From Pseudolabrys sp. (GTDB lineage: Bacteria > Pseudomonadota > Alphaproteobacteria > Rhizobiales > Xanthobacteraceae), in NCBI GenBank assembly GCA_017849615.1, contig JAFIGS010000015.1:1-48244 (forward strand): a stretch of 48,244 nucleotides of DNA, given 5' to 3'. Positions 1 through 9,950 of the stretch are shown in pieces. The position numbers and the translations under genes were made by a program. The notes under the pieces are model-generated. The model was not told where the DNA came from. It was given only the letters and a program-made list of their open reading frames with translations, and made no database searches. The stretch's first letter is position 1, and every line of letters starts with the position of its first letter.

Positions 1-141
1 ACGCAACCTCCGGGCTCGGGCGGCGCCGGGGCACCGCTCGCCGGCACTAAGACCGGCCGCGAGGAGCTCGCTGATGGTGAGCGCTACCCGTTCCCCGGTC
101 GGGAGCGGATCAGCCGCCAGAAGCGCGGCCCGGCATCGTAA
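1..141 (+). CDS. Possible C-terminal end of a protein cut by the window edge
   Basis: An open frame runs from the first base to a TAA at 139-141. The 46 visible residues are Gly/Pro-rich at first and then basic and polar (DGERYPFPGRERIS), ending KRGPAS. No family is recognised. High GC makes open frames common by chance, and there is no start codon in view to test. The following gene begins 238 bp downstream on the same strand, so the two need not be related. Confidence 0.3.
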   Translation, partial: TQPPGSGGAGAPLAGTKTGREELADGERYPFPGRERISRQKRGPAS

Positions 142-379
142 CGACACCGCATGGAGCGCCGCGAGGCGCAGGCCTTCTCCGATCGCAAGGAGAGGCCGCA
201 CCGAAAGGTGCACCGTTCGGGCGCCGCGCGGCGCTCCATTCCCTCACCGGATACGGTGAGGCGCGAGAGGGGAAGTCCGGCGCACCCGGCGCCGTTCAAA
301 CAATACGGGCGCCGTCGCATGTCCGCCCGAATGCGGCGGCGCACATGCGTCATCCGATCGACCAGCGAGGCTGCCCGCG
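142..379. other. Intergenic stretch before the first complete gene
   Basis: No convincing gene is seen. A GGAAG-N17-CGTT element at 271-296 resembles the EcfG stress promoter but has G for C at the last position of the -35 box, so it is only a weak candidate for the promoter of the gene at 380. A CGCATGT/ACATGCG inverted repeat with a spacer of about 20 bp lies around 316-350. Its meaning is unknown. Confidence 0.3.
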
Positions 380-925
380 ATGTTCCGTTTCTCTGCCATT
401 GTGCTGCTGCTGGCGCTGTCGTCGCCGGCGCTCGCCTATGTGGGCGAGAACCTTCTGGTGTCGCTGCCCGACGGCTGGAAGATCGACTTCCAGAAGAAGC
501 AGGGCAACACGCAGATCACCGAGATGGTGCCTAAGGCCGAGAGTGTGAACGGCTGGACCGAGATGGTCACGGTGCAGGTCTTTCACGGTCTCCAGGCGAA
601 GCCCGAGCAGTTTCGCGACCGCATCGCCGGGCTGTGGGGCAAGTCGTGTCCGGGCGCCGAAAGCGCGCCGATCGTCAGCGCGGTGGAGAACGGCTATCCG
701 GTGACGATGTGGCTGTCGTCCTGCCCGCACAACAAGGACACCGGCAAGCCGGAGTTCACCTTCATGAAGGCGATCGCCGGCAAGGACAGTTTCTACGTGG
801 TGCAGAAGGCGTTCAAGGCGGCGCCGTCGAAGGAGCAGACCGCGACCTGGACGCAATATCTGCGCAAGGTCGGCGTCTGCGACACGCGCCTTGCGGATCG
901 CGCATGCCCGGCGGGAATTAAATGA
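380..925 (+). CDS. Exported protein of unknown function, 181 aa
   Basis: The protein opens with a clear Sec signal peptide: a short basic start, a hydrophobic run (IVLLLALSS) and a likely cleavage after ALA near residue 19. A mature domain of about 160 residues follows. It has four cysteines in the mature part, at about residues 92, 114, 165 and 173, which could form periplasmic disulfides. No enzyme motif is visible. The beginning, VGENLLVSLPDGW, resembles small conserved rhizobial periplasmic proteins without assigned function. It stands alone, with an unknown frame upstream and a palindromic repeat directly downstream. The ATG at 380 gives a complete signal peptide, which supports that start. 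Confidence 0.75.
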   Translation: MFRFSAIVLLLALSSPALAYVGENLLVSLPDGWKIDFQKKQGNTQITEMVPKAESVNGWTEMVTVQVFHGLQAKPEQFRDRIAGLWGKSCPGAESAPIVSAVENGYPVTMWLSSCPHNKDTGKPEFTFMKAIAGKDSFYVVQKAFKAAPSKEQTATWTQYLRKVGVCDTRLADRACPAGIK

Positions 926-928
926 ACT

Positions 929-998
929 GTAGCCCGGGTGGAGCGAAGCGCAACCCGGGACGGTTGTCCCGGATCTCGCTCACGCTCATCCGGGCTAC
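929..998. repeat. REP-like palindromic repeat
   Basis: The ends are inverted copies: GTAGCCCGG at the left and CCGGGCTAC at the right. Internal inverted parts (CCCGGGTGGAGCG and CGCTCATCCGGG) allow a long hairpin. It sits between two convergent genes. Elements of this form are dispersed in many copies in Bradyrhizobiaceae-type genomes. It may help end transcription from both sides. Confidence 0.7.
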
Positions 999-1005
999 GA
1001 GCCCG

Positions 1006-2088
1006 TTACGCCGTCTTCAAACGCGGCACCAGTCTGAGCACATTGTCGCGCTTGATTGCCCTGGCTTCGTCCGGCTTGAAGAAGGTGTCGATCGGCTTCA
1101 CATATTCTTCGGAGCGGCGATAGGGATAGTCCGAACCGAACACGATCTGCGAGGCCGGCACCATTTTCGCCAGCGCCGACAAGGTCACCTCATTGGGGAT
1201 GGCGGCGGTGTCGTAATAGAAACGGTTGATCTGCTTGTTGATCTGCGCGCGCGTCACCTTGCCGGCGAAAGGCGGCCGGGCGATCGATTGCACCGTGAAG
1301 CGCTCGTAGAACGACGTGATCGAGCCGCCGCCATGCGACCAGATCCAGTTGATGTCGGGATATTTCTCGCCGAAGCCGGAGAAGATCACGGTGAAGATCG
1401 AGCGCGTCGTGTCGGTGCCGTATTCGATCAGCGCCGGGTCGATGTCGCGCACCAGGTTGACGCAGCAGTTCGCCGCGGTCGGGTGCGTGTAGACGGTGGC
1501 CTTGCGGCGGTTCAGCTCGGCCCAGACCGGCTCGAGCTCGGCATAGCCCAGCCACTTGTCGCCGTAGCTGGTCATCACGCCGACGCCGTCCACCTTGAGC
1601 GTGTCGAAGGCGTATTCGATTTCCTTGAGGCTCTCGTCGATATGCGGCAGCGGCAGCATCGCCCAGGTGCCGAAGCGGCCGGGATGGCTCGTCTCCAGCT
1701 TCTTGGCGAACTCGTTGGACTCGCGGGCGATGCGCGCTGCCGTCGGTGCGTCGAAGGGGTTGAGCTGCGGCGTGGTCGGCGAGGTGATGGCGACGCCGAC
1801 GCCGCCTTTGTCCATGTCCTCGATCGTCTTCTCGACCGTCCAGTTGTTCACCGGCGGCGAGTCCTGCTTGACGCTCTTGAGCGCGGTCACCCAGCTCGGC
1901 GGCGAGATGTGATGATGCACGTCGATGATCGAGCCTTTGGCCTGCGCATAGGCCTTCGGCAGAAAGCCGGCAAGCGGTGTTACCGCGTAGGGCAAGGCCG
2001 CGGCGCCGCCGGCGAGCAACGCGCGGCGGGAGAGATGCGGGCCGTGCGCTTGACCGCACTGGCACGACGGGGACAGACGCAACGACAT
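1006..2088 (-). CDS. Tat-exported amidohydrolase family 2 (metal-dependent hydrolase)
   Basis: A protein of 360 residues with the TIM-barrel amidohydrolase-2 fold (PF04909; decarboxylase and hydrolase relatives). An HHH metal-binding cluster lies at residues 58-60 (DVHHHISPP), with the late motif GSDYPYRRSEEY. The N-terminus has a twin-arginine-like signal (SRRALLAGG at about 20-28, hydrophobic stretch, AYA cleavage region near 46-48), so the folded metalloenzyme is probably exported to the periplasm. The start was chosen because GGAGGT lies 8 bases upstream; the open frame extends 52 codons further without a ribosome site. The substrate cannot be told from sequence. Relatives act on aromatic or lactone compounds. 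Confidence 0.85.
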   Translation of the reverse strand: MSLRLSPSCQCGQAHGPHLSRRALLAGGAAALPYAVTPLAGFLPKAYAQAKGSIIDVHHHISPPSWVTALKSVKQDSPPVNNWTVEKTIEDMDKGGVGVAITSPTTPQLNPFDAPTAARIARESNEFAKKLETSHPGRFGTWAMLPLPHIDESLKEIEYAFDTLKVDGVGVMTSYGDKWLGYAELEPVWAELNRRKATVYTHPTAANCCVNLVRDIDPALIEYGTDTTRSIFTVIFSGFGEKYPDINWIWSHGGGSITSFYERFTVQSIARPPFAGKVTRAQINKQINRFYYDTAAIPNEVTLSALAKMVPASQIVFGSDYPYRRSEEYVKPIDTFFKPDEARAIKRDNVLRLVPRLKTA

Positions 2089-2363
2089 CGCAAGGACCTC
2101 CCGGCTGATGGCCGCATCGCAGCGGCGCTGTTCTTGTCCGGTGAGGCTAGCGGGAGAGTCGTGTGCTGTGAACGAAAGAACATGCTGCGGCGCAGTGGTC
2201 GCATTGCGATAGCTTATGGGGCGAGCGCCCGCGCGGCCGCCCAAAACAAACGCGGTATAAATTCGTCAGGTATCAGCCCGCGTTCAGAGTTGGGCGCATA
2301 CCACAGCCGGTTGCGTGTGGTATGGTTCCCCTCAGGACGCGCGTGTGTGTTGAGGAGGCGCAT

Positions 2364-2567
2364 ATGGCATCCGGATTTGACGACACCTTGCGGTGGGTCC
2401 ATCGGACGAACATCGAGCGCTACCGGCAGATTTTGCGTACGCCGCTGTCGGGAGAAGAGCGCAGCTTCGTGCGCCGGTGCATCGGCGAGGAGCAGGCGGC
2501 CATGGCGGCGCTCGAGGGCGCAGGCCGGCCGGCGGATCCGGCGGTACGAATCGACAAGGTCGGCTAG
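2364..2567 (+). CDS. Small conserved-type hypothetical protein, 67 aa
   Basis: A short, mostly helical, charged protein (NIERYRQILRTPLSGEERSFVRRCIGEEQAAM) with no membrane segment or signal peptide. A strong GAGGAGG ribosome site lies 7 bases before the ATG and fixes the start. The central part looks like a short helical hairpin seen in small cytoplasmic proteins of rhizobia. No function is assigned. It precedes the antiporter gene by 35 bp and may share its transcript. Confidence 0.7.
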   Translation: MASGFDDTLRWVHRTNIERYRQILRTPLSGEERSFVRRCIGEEQAAMAALEGAGRPADPAVRIDKVG

Positions 2568-2602
2568 ACTGCCCCCGATCATCGTTTTCGGGGCTGTGAC
2601 TG

Positions 2603-3742
2603 ATGGCGACCACCACTGCTCGTCCTGGCGCGGATCGCCTTGGCGCCGCGTTGCGCGCCGAATTGCCGATGATCGTCGGCCTCGCGATGGCCGCCGTGCT
2701 GGTCACCTTCGGCCACGGCTGGACCCGCGATTTTTCCAATCTGGCTTTCACCGCCGCCATCTTCGCCGTGCTGTTCGTGGTGATGATCTGGTGCGCCTTC
2801 GGCGTCGTCCGGCACGCCGAAGTCTTGGCGCATTATTGCGGCGAGCCTTACGGCACGTTGATCCTCACTCTGTCGGTCGTTTCGATCGAGGTCACCATCA
2901 TGGCCACGATCATGCTGACCGGCGATCCCAACCCGACCTTGCCGCGCGACACGGTCTATGCGGCGGTGATGATCGTCCTGAACGCCATGGTCGGCATTTC
3001 GGTCATTGTCGGGGCGCTGCGCCACCGCGAGCAGCAATACAGCCTGCAGGGCGCGGTCGCCTTTCTCGCCGTCATCACCACGCTGGCGGTGATTTCGCTG
3101 ATCGTGCCGACCTTCACCAAATCGACGCCGGACAGTTCGGTGACGCACGCCCAGGCGCTCGCCTTCGCCGTGCTGACCACCATGCTCTATGGCGGCTTTC
3201 TGGTGATCCAGACCATGCGGCATCGCACCTTCTTCGTCGAGGCCGATGCGGGCGACGAGAGCGCGGAGGGCGAGGGCGGTGCGCCGGTCTATCCGGCCTG
3301 GGTGCACGCCATTCTCCTGTTGCTGACCTTGTTGCCGGTGGTGCTGCTGGCGGAATCGCTGGCCCTGATCGTCGATTTCGCGCTCGACACGCTGCATGCC
3401 CCCGCGACAGTGGGCGGCATCATCATCGCCATTCTGGTTCTCGCGCCCGAGGGTCTGTCGTCATTCCGGGCGGCGGCGCAGAATCATCTGCAGCGCTCGG
3501 TCAATTTGTCGCTGGGCTCGGCGCTGTCCACGATCGGCCTCACCATCCCGGCGATGCTGTTGATCAGCCTGTTCACCGGCACGCCGCTGCAGCTAGGCCT
3601 GGCCCCGGCCGACGCGATCCTGCTCGGGCTCACGCTGCTGATCGCGCAGATGACGTTCTCCGGCGCGCCGACCAACATCCTGCTCGGCGGCGTGCACATC
3701 GTCGTGTTCGCGACGTTCATGGTGCTGATCTTCAACCCATGA
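2603..3742 (+). CDS. chaA: ChaA-type calcium (or sodium)/proton antiporter
   Basis: A membrane protein of 379 residues with about ten or eleven hydrophobic segments and the two alpha-repeat regions of the Ca2+/cation antiporter superfamily. The first holds EPYGTLILTLSVVSIEV with its acidic residues, and the second holds APEGLSSFRAA. An acidic loop (ADAGDESAEGEGG at about 215-227) separates the halves. The family exchanges cytoplasmic Ca2+, Na+ or K+ for external H+ at the inner membrane, giving alkaline and salt tolerance. Which ion is used here cannot be read from sequence. The gene ends at a hairpin shared with the convergent neighbour. Confidence 0.85.
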   Translation: MATTTARPGADRLGAALRAELPMIVGLAMAAVLVTFGHGWTRDFSNLAFTAAIFAVLFVVMIWCAFGVVRHAEVLAHYCGEPYGTLILTLSVVSIEVTIMATIMLTGDPNPTLPRDTVYAAVMIVLNAMVGISVIVGALRHREQQYSLQGAVAFLAVITTLAVISLIVPTFTKSTPDSSVTHAQALAFAVLTTMLYGGFLVIQTMRHRTFFVEADAGDESAEGEGGAPVYPAWVHAILLLLTLLPVVLLAESLALIVDFALDTLHAPATVGGIIIAILVLAPEGLSSFRAAAQNHLQRSVNLSLGSALSTIGLTIPAMLLISLFTGTPLQLGLAPADAILLGLTLLIAQMTFSGAPTNILLGGVHIVVFATFMVLIFNP

Positions 3743-3770
3743 AAAAGCCGTGCCCGGGAGGGCACGGCTT
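3742..3770. terminator. Bidirectional intrinsic terminator
   Basis: A 9-bp perfect stem, GCCGTGCCC/GGGCACGGC, with a GGGA loop lies between two convergent genes. On the minus strand it is followed by a run of five T, so it is strongest for the leftward gene. On the plus strand the tail is TTCATT. Confidence 0.8.
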
Positions 3771-3792
3771 CATTCGATGGTCGCCGCTCAGG

Positions 3793-4128
3793 TTACTGGT
3801 TGTTCTGAGCGGGCGGGGTCGCGGGGGCCGGAGCCATCGGCGAGGTCGCGCCCGAGCCGGTCGTGCTCGGCGGCGTCACGTTGCGGGCCGGAGGGGCACC
3901 GGCGGGCGAGGTGATGGCCGGATTATTCGCGGTCACGGGCGTGCCGGCGTCGTTGCCGGTATGCCAGTTCCCCATCACGAGAACGGCAATCAGGATCGCA
4001 GCGGCAATGCCGCCAACCCACGCCCATGTCGAACTCGAACCGGGACGCTGGATTTCCGACTCCTGCAGCGCCGGATCATGCGTTGGGCGGGTGTCAAAAC
4101 GCGGATCGTTCAAACGGGGGTCGCTCAT
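3793..4128 (-). CDS. Single-pass membrane protein with Pro/Ala/Thr-rich tail, 111 aa
   Basis: The protein has a polar N-terminus of about 35 residues, one transmembrane helix (AWVGGIAAAILIAVLVMG at about 35-52), then a low-complexity tail rich in Pro, Ala, Thr and Asn that probably lies in the periplasm. The start follows AGGAGG 7 bases upstream; the frame continues upstream without a ribosome site. No function is known. The architecture (short cytoplasmic head, one helix, disordered tail) recurs in other small genes of this window, including the protein at 42505-42741. Confidence 0.7.
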   Translation of the reverse strand: MSDPRLNDPRFDTRPTHDPALQESEIQRPGSSSTWAWVGGIAAAILIAVLVMGNWHTGNDAGTPVTANNPAITSPAGAPPARNVTPPSTTGSGATSPMAPAPATPPAQNNQ

Positions 4129-4318
4129 GGCAGTTCCTCCTGGTTCCAGCTTCGCGCATTGGCTTGCTCGGTGAACGTGCGCACGTCGCAAAAGTTGCGC
4201 ATGGCCGACCCGCAAAGAACCGGGTTCCGATGGAACCATGATGCGTCGCCGCGATGCGGATGCTATAGCGCCGGTTCCCGCCCATGCCGGGCATCACGTC
4301 GTCGGGTTTCGCTACATC

Positions 4319-5218
4319 ATGCCGGACTTGCGGTTATCGAACGTCGCTGTCGCGTCGGCGCCGATTCTGTTCGTGCTGTTGTGGAGCACGGGATTCATCG
4401 GCACCCGCTATGGCCTGCCTTATATCGAGCCGATGACATTCCTGGCCGTGCGGATGACGGCCGTCGTCGTGCTGATGGCGCTGATCGCCGTAATCTTCGG
4501 CGCGCGGCTGCCGGACGGGGCGGGCATCGGCCACAGTTTCGTCACCGGTCTGCTGGTGCATGGCGTCTATCTCGGCGGCGTTTTTCTGGCGATCAGTCAG
4601 GGCGTGCCGGCCGGCATCTCGGCGCTGATCCCCGGTCTGCAGCCGATCCTCACCTCCACCATCGCCAATCGCTTCATGGGCGAGAAGGTATCGCCGCTAC
4701 AATGGGCCGGCCTCGTTCTCGGCCTTGTCGGCGTTGCGCTGGTGCTGCACGACCGTCAGATGCTGGCCGACGCCAGCATCCTCGGCTGGGCCGCCAGCGT
4801 CGTGTCGCTGATCGGCATCACGCTCGGCTCGCTCTATCAGAAGCGCTTCGGCGGCGGCATCGACTGGCGCAGCGGCAACACGATCCAGTATCTCGGCGTC
4901 GCGGTCGCCTTCTGGCTGATCGCATTCGCCTTCGAGACCCGCGTCATCCATTGGACCGGCGAATTGATCGGCGCGCTGGTCTGGCTGGTGGTCGTCCTGT
5001 CGATCGCGACCGTCGCCTTGATGTACTGGCTGATCCGCCGGTCGGCGGCGACCAGCTTCGCCAGCCTGTTCTATCTGGTGCCGGCGACCACGGCGCTGAT
5101 GGCCTATGTTCTGTTCGGCGAGAAGCTCGACGCGCTGTCGATCTTCGGCATGGTGATCTGCGCCGCCGGCGTGCTGGTCGTCAATCGCGGCGGCCGGCCC
5201 AGGCCGGCGGCCGAATAG
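4319..5218 (+). CDS. EamA/DMT-family transporter
   Basis: A 299-residue inner-membrane protein with about ten hydrophobic segments in two EamA repeats (PF00892). The first starts LFVLLWSTGFIGTRYGLPYIEP, and the second begins near SVVSLIGITLGSLYQKRF. The family exports or imports small metabolites, often amino acids and their derivatives. The substrate is not predictable. No strong ribosome site is seen. The chosen ATG lies just before the first helix; an in-frame ATG 81 bases upstream would add a non-membrane extension and is less likely. Confidence 0.85.
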   Translation: MPDLRLSNVAVASAPILFVLLWSTGFIGTRYGLPYIEPMTFLAVRMTAVVVLMALIAVIFGARLPDGAGIGHSFVTGLLVHGVYLGGVFLAISQGVPAGISALIPGLQPILTSTIANRFMGEKVSPLQWAGLVLGLVGVALVLHDRQMLADASILGWAASVVSLIGITLGSLYQKRFGGGIDWRSGNTIQYLGVAVAFWLIAFAFETRVIHWTGELIGALVWLVVVLSIATVALMYWLIRRSAATSFASLFYLVPATTALMAYVLFGEKLDALSIFGMVICAAGVLVVNRGGRPRPAAE

Positions 5219-5226
5219 GCGGCGGC

Positions 5227-5631
5227 TTACTTCTTCTCCATCACCAATTGCGTCTGGGTGACCAGCGCGCACAGGCGGCCGTCGGCGCGGGTGATCCTCG
5301 TCTGCCAGACCATGGTGGTGCGGCCGCGATGCAGCGGGGTGCATTCGGCATAGGCGGTGTCGCCGACGGGGATGGCGGCGAAGAAGTTGGTCTTGCTCTC
5401 GATCGTCGTCGTGGTCTGGCCGGGCTTGAGATTGGCCGAGGTCGCGGTGCCGCCCAGATTGTCCGCCAGCGCCATGATCGCGCCGCCATGCATGATGTTG
5501 AAACGGTTGTTCAGCTCCTCGCGCATCGGCAGCTCGGCCGTGACCTTCTCGGCCGACATGTGGGTGATCCTCAGGCCGAGATGCTCGGCAAAGGGCGGCT
5601 GCTTGAAGGCGGCTTCGTTGACGTCGGACAT
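5227..5631 (-). CDS. PaaI-family hotdog thioesterase
   Basis: A 134-residue single hotdog-fold protein (PF03061). The HGGAIMALADNLGG motif at about residues 48-61 is the central helix and active-site region of the PaaI/YdiI group, which hydrolyses acyl-CoA thioesters, often aromatic ones. Length is typical. GCGGAG lies upstream of the ATG. It sits downstream of the peroxiredoxin gene on the same strand, but a terminator separates them. The acyl-CoA substrate is unknown. Confidence 0.8.
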   Translation of the reverse strand: MSDVNEAAFKQPPFAEHLGLRITHMSAEKVTAELPMREELNNRFNIMHGGAIMALADNLGGTATSANLKPGQTTTTIESKTNFFAAIPVGDTAYAECTPLHRGRTTMVWQTRITRADGRLCALVTQTQLVMEKK

Positions 5632-5652
5632 GCGCGGGCTCCGCAGGGCACA

Positions 5653-5681
5653 AGAAAAGGGCGCGGGACCGGCCCGCGCCC
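5653..5681 (-). terminator. Intrinsic terminator after the peroxiredoxin gene
   Basis: A 9-bp stem, GGGCGCGGG/CCCGCGCCC, is followed on the minus strand by TTTTCTT. It lies between the peroxiredoxin stop and the thioesterase start, so most peroxiredoxin transcripts should end here. Confidence 0.8.
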
Positions 5682-5718
5682 TCGATCTATAGCCACACCG
5701 GTATTGCGCTGTCGCGGC

Positions 5719-6378
5719 CTATTTGGGCTGCGGCGCGATGCGAATGTAGGGGCGGGGCTGCTTGTAGCCGCCCGGCCAGATCTTCTTGGCTTCCTCGTCG
5801 CTCACCGCGCCGGTGATGATGATGTCGTCGCCCTGTTTCCAGTTCGCGGGCGTCGCAACGCGATGCTTGGCGTTGAGCTGGAGGGAGTCGAGGACGCGCA
5901 GGATTTCGTCGAAGTTGCGGCCCGTGGTCATCGGATAGACCAGGATCAGCTTGATCTTCTTGTCCGGGCCGATGATGAAGACGTTGCGGACGGTCTGGTT
6001 GTCGGCCGGGGTGCGGCCTTCCGATGTGCCGCCGGTCGCGGCCGGCAGCATGCCCCAGGCCTTCGAGATCGACAGGTCGGTGTCGCCGATCATCGGATAG
6101 TTCGGCGCGAAGCCGACCACGTCCTTGATGTCGACCGACCACTTCTTGTGATTGTCCACCGGATCGACCGACAGGCCGATGATCTTGGTGTTGCGCTTGT
6201 CGAACTCGGGCTTGAGGCGCGCCATGGTGCCGAGTTCGGTGGTGCAGACCGGCGTGAAGTCCTTGGGATGGGAGAACAGCACCGCCCAGGAATCGCCGAG
6301 CCAGTCGTGAAAGCGGATCTTGCCTTCGGTGGTTTCCGCTTCGAAATCCGGGGCGACGTCGCCGATTGCCAGGGTCAT
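5719..6378 (-). CDS. 1-Cys peroxiredoxin (Prx6 type)
   Basis: A 219-residue cytosolic thiol peroxidase that reduces H2O2 and alkyl hydroperoxides. The peroxidatic cysteine is Cys45 in HPKDFTPVCTTELG, with the conserved Pro, Thr and downstream Arg of the family. It is the only cysteine in the protein, which fits the 1-Cys Prx6 class, whose sulfenic acid is reduced by an external thiol. The C-terminal extension (about 160-219) with WPGGYKQPRPYIR is the Prx6 dimerisation tail. The start is set by TTGGAGA 6 bases upstream. A second ATG four codons earlier is possible but less well placed. Confidence 0.92.
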   Translation of the reverse strand: MTLAIGDVAPDFEAETTEGKIRFHDWLGDSWAVLFSHPKDFTPVCTTELGTMARLKPEFDKRNTKIIGLSVDPVDNHKKWSVDIKDVVGFAPNYPMIGDTDLSISKAWGMLPAATGGTSEGRTPADNQTVRNVFIIGPDKKIKLILVYPMTTGRNFDEILRVLDSLQLNAKHRVATPANWKQGDDIIITGAVSDEEAKKIWPGGYKQPRPYIRIAPQPK

Positions 6379-6570
6379 TTCAGTCTCCAAACGTCAGTTG
6401 GTTAGGATTCGTCGCGCTTTATATAAGGTAGGCCTTCGAGGCGAAACAGCGGCGGAACTAAAAGGGAAATCTCACCTTCGCGTCCTGTCGGGGGAGAATG
6501 CAGGTTTTACATATCGTCTCCGCGGCAGCATATTCATCCGCCGTGCAAGGGAGCCGGGCCGGGTCTCGCA

Positions 6571-7872
6571 ATGTCGATCGGTGATCTTCTCCTGCGTCTG
6601 ACCATTGCTCTCGGTATCGGGCTGCTGGTCGGCGTCGAGCGCGGCTGGAAGACGCGCGCCATGACGCCTGGCTCGCGTGCTGCCGGTATTCGCACCTTCA
6701 TTTTGTGTGGTCTGCTCGGCGGCGTCATCGCGGCGCTGGCGCAATATGTTGGCACGGGCTACGGCGCCGGCCTTGTCATCGGCCTGGGCTTTGCCGTCTA
6801 TGCCGCGGTCTTCACGGTTCTTCAGCGTGACGCCGATCGCGCCGCGGGAAGCTTTTCAGCGACAACCGTCTTTGCCGGGCTGCTCACATTTGCGCTTGGC
6901 GCGCTCGCGGTAGCCGGCGACAGCCGCGTGGCGGCGGCTGCCGCGGTGGCGATGACCGGCGTGCTGGCGATCCGCAACGAGATCCATGGCTGGCTCGACC
7001 GCATCACCTGGCCGGAACTGCGCTCGGCGCTGGTGCTGCTCGCGATGACCTTCATCGTCCTGCCGGTGGTGCCCGATACGACCATCGGCGGCGATCCCGG
7101 AGTCAACCCGCGCGAGGTCTGGCTGATCGCCATTGTGCTCGCCGGCGTGTCGTTTCTGGGATACGCCGCGGTCAAGATGTTCGGCGCCGAACGCGGCGTG
7201 CTGGTCAGCGCGTTGGCGGGCGGGCTGGTATCGTCGACGGCGGTGACGGTGGCCAATGCCCGGCGCGCGGCCACGGGCGAGGGCGCGGTGGATGTGCTGG
7301 CTTCGGGCGTCGCGATCGCCACGGCGCTGTCGTTCCTGCGCGTCACGGCCATCGTCGCGGCGCTGCAGCCCGGCCTCTTGGTACTGGTTGCGCCGGCGCT
7401 CGTGGCGGCCGCGCTGGCCGCGGCAGCCTACGCCATCGTCACCGTATACTGGCGCGGTGCCGACCATGGTGGCCGGGTCCGGCCTGACGGCTTCAGCAAT
7501 CCGTTCAGCTTCTGGCCGGTAGTCGGTTTTGCCGTGTTGCTCGGCGCCACGATGGTGGCCGGGCGGCTGGTCGTCGAAACCTTCGGTACGGAGGCCAGCT
7601 TTATCGGTGCCGTCGCGCTCGGGCTGTTCGATGTCGACGCCGTGACGGCGGCGACCAGCCGGCTGGTGCCGGTCCCGCTCGATGAGCGCGCCGCCAGCAT
7701 GACGATTTTGCTCGCTGTGGTCGCCAACACCGCCAGTAAACTGACACTTGCGGCGGTCATGGGGCGGGGACGCTTCGCCGTCGAGGTGGCGGCGATGACG
7801 CTGCTGTGCTGGCTCGCTGGCGGCGCTGGCTTGTGGCTGGCGACCTCGGCTGGATTCGCCGTCCCACATTGA
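6571..7872 (+). CDS. MgtC/SapB and DUF4010 domain membrane protein
   Basis: A 433-residue, highly hydrophobic protein with about twelve transmembrane segments. The N-terminal 150 residues match the MgtC/SapB fold (LGIGLLVGVERGWKTR, then GIRTF). The rest matches DUF4010, including SALAGGLVSSTAVTVANARR and the late LGLFDVDAVTAATSRL. MgtC proteins bind or regulate other membrane machines in low Mg2+. The two-domain DUF4010 form is common in environmental proteobacteria, and its role is unproven. The ATG is preceded by a weak ribosome site. The next gene, pccA, follows 56 bp downstream. Confidence 0.85.
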   Translation: MSIGDLLLRLTIALGIGLLVGVERGWKTRAMTPGSRAAGIRTFILCGLLGGVIAALAQYVGTGYGAGLVIGLGFAVYAAVFTVLQRDADRAAGSFSATTVFAGLLTFALGALAVAGDSRVAAAAAVAMTGVLAIRNEIHGWLDRITWPELRSALVLLAMTFIVLPVVPDTTIGGDPGVNPREVWLIAIVLAGVSFLGYAAVKMFGAERGVLVSALAGGLVSSTAVTVANARRAATGEGAVDVLASGVAIATALSFLRVTAIVAALQPGLLVLVAPALVAAALAAAAYAIVTVYWRGADHGGRVRPDGFSNPFSFWPVVGFAVLLGATMVAGRLVVETFGTEASFIGAVALGLFDVDAVTAATSRLVPVPLDERAASMTILLAVVANTASKLTLAAVMGRGRFAVEVAAMTLLCWLAGGAGLWLATSAGFAVPH

Positions 7873-7928
7873 CATTTTATTGCAGTGCCGCAGAGTGAGG
7901 CCATTAAGCGGCGGGGACCCTCGACTAC

Positions 7929-9944
<2,016 letters not shown>

Positions 9945-9950
9945 CGCGCC

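Noticed and set aside
271-296. GGAAG-N17-CGTT as a seventh EcfG promoter
   Set aside because: The last base of the -35 box is G rather than C and the distance to the next start is longer than for the six exact sites, so it was kept only as a weak candidate.
922-6405. A very long open frame (1827 codons) on the plus strand
   Set aside because: It runs antisense or out of frame through five well-supported genes and has a biased Arg/Gly/Ala composition typical of shadow frames in high-GC DNA.
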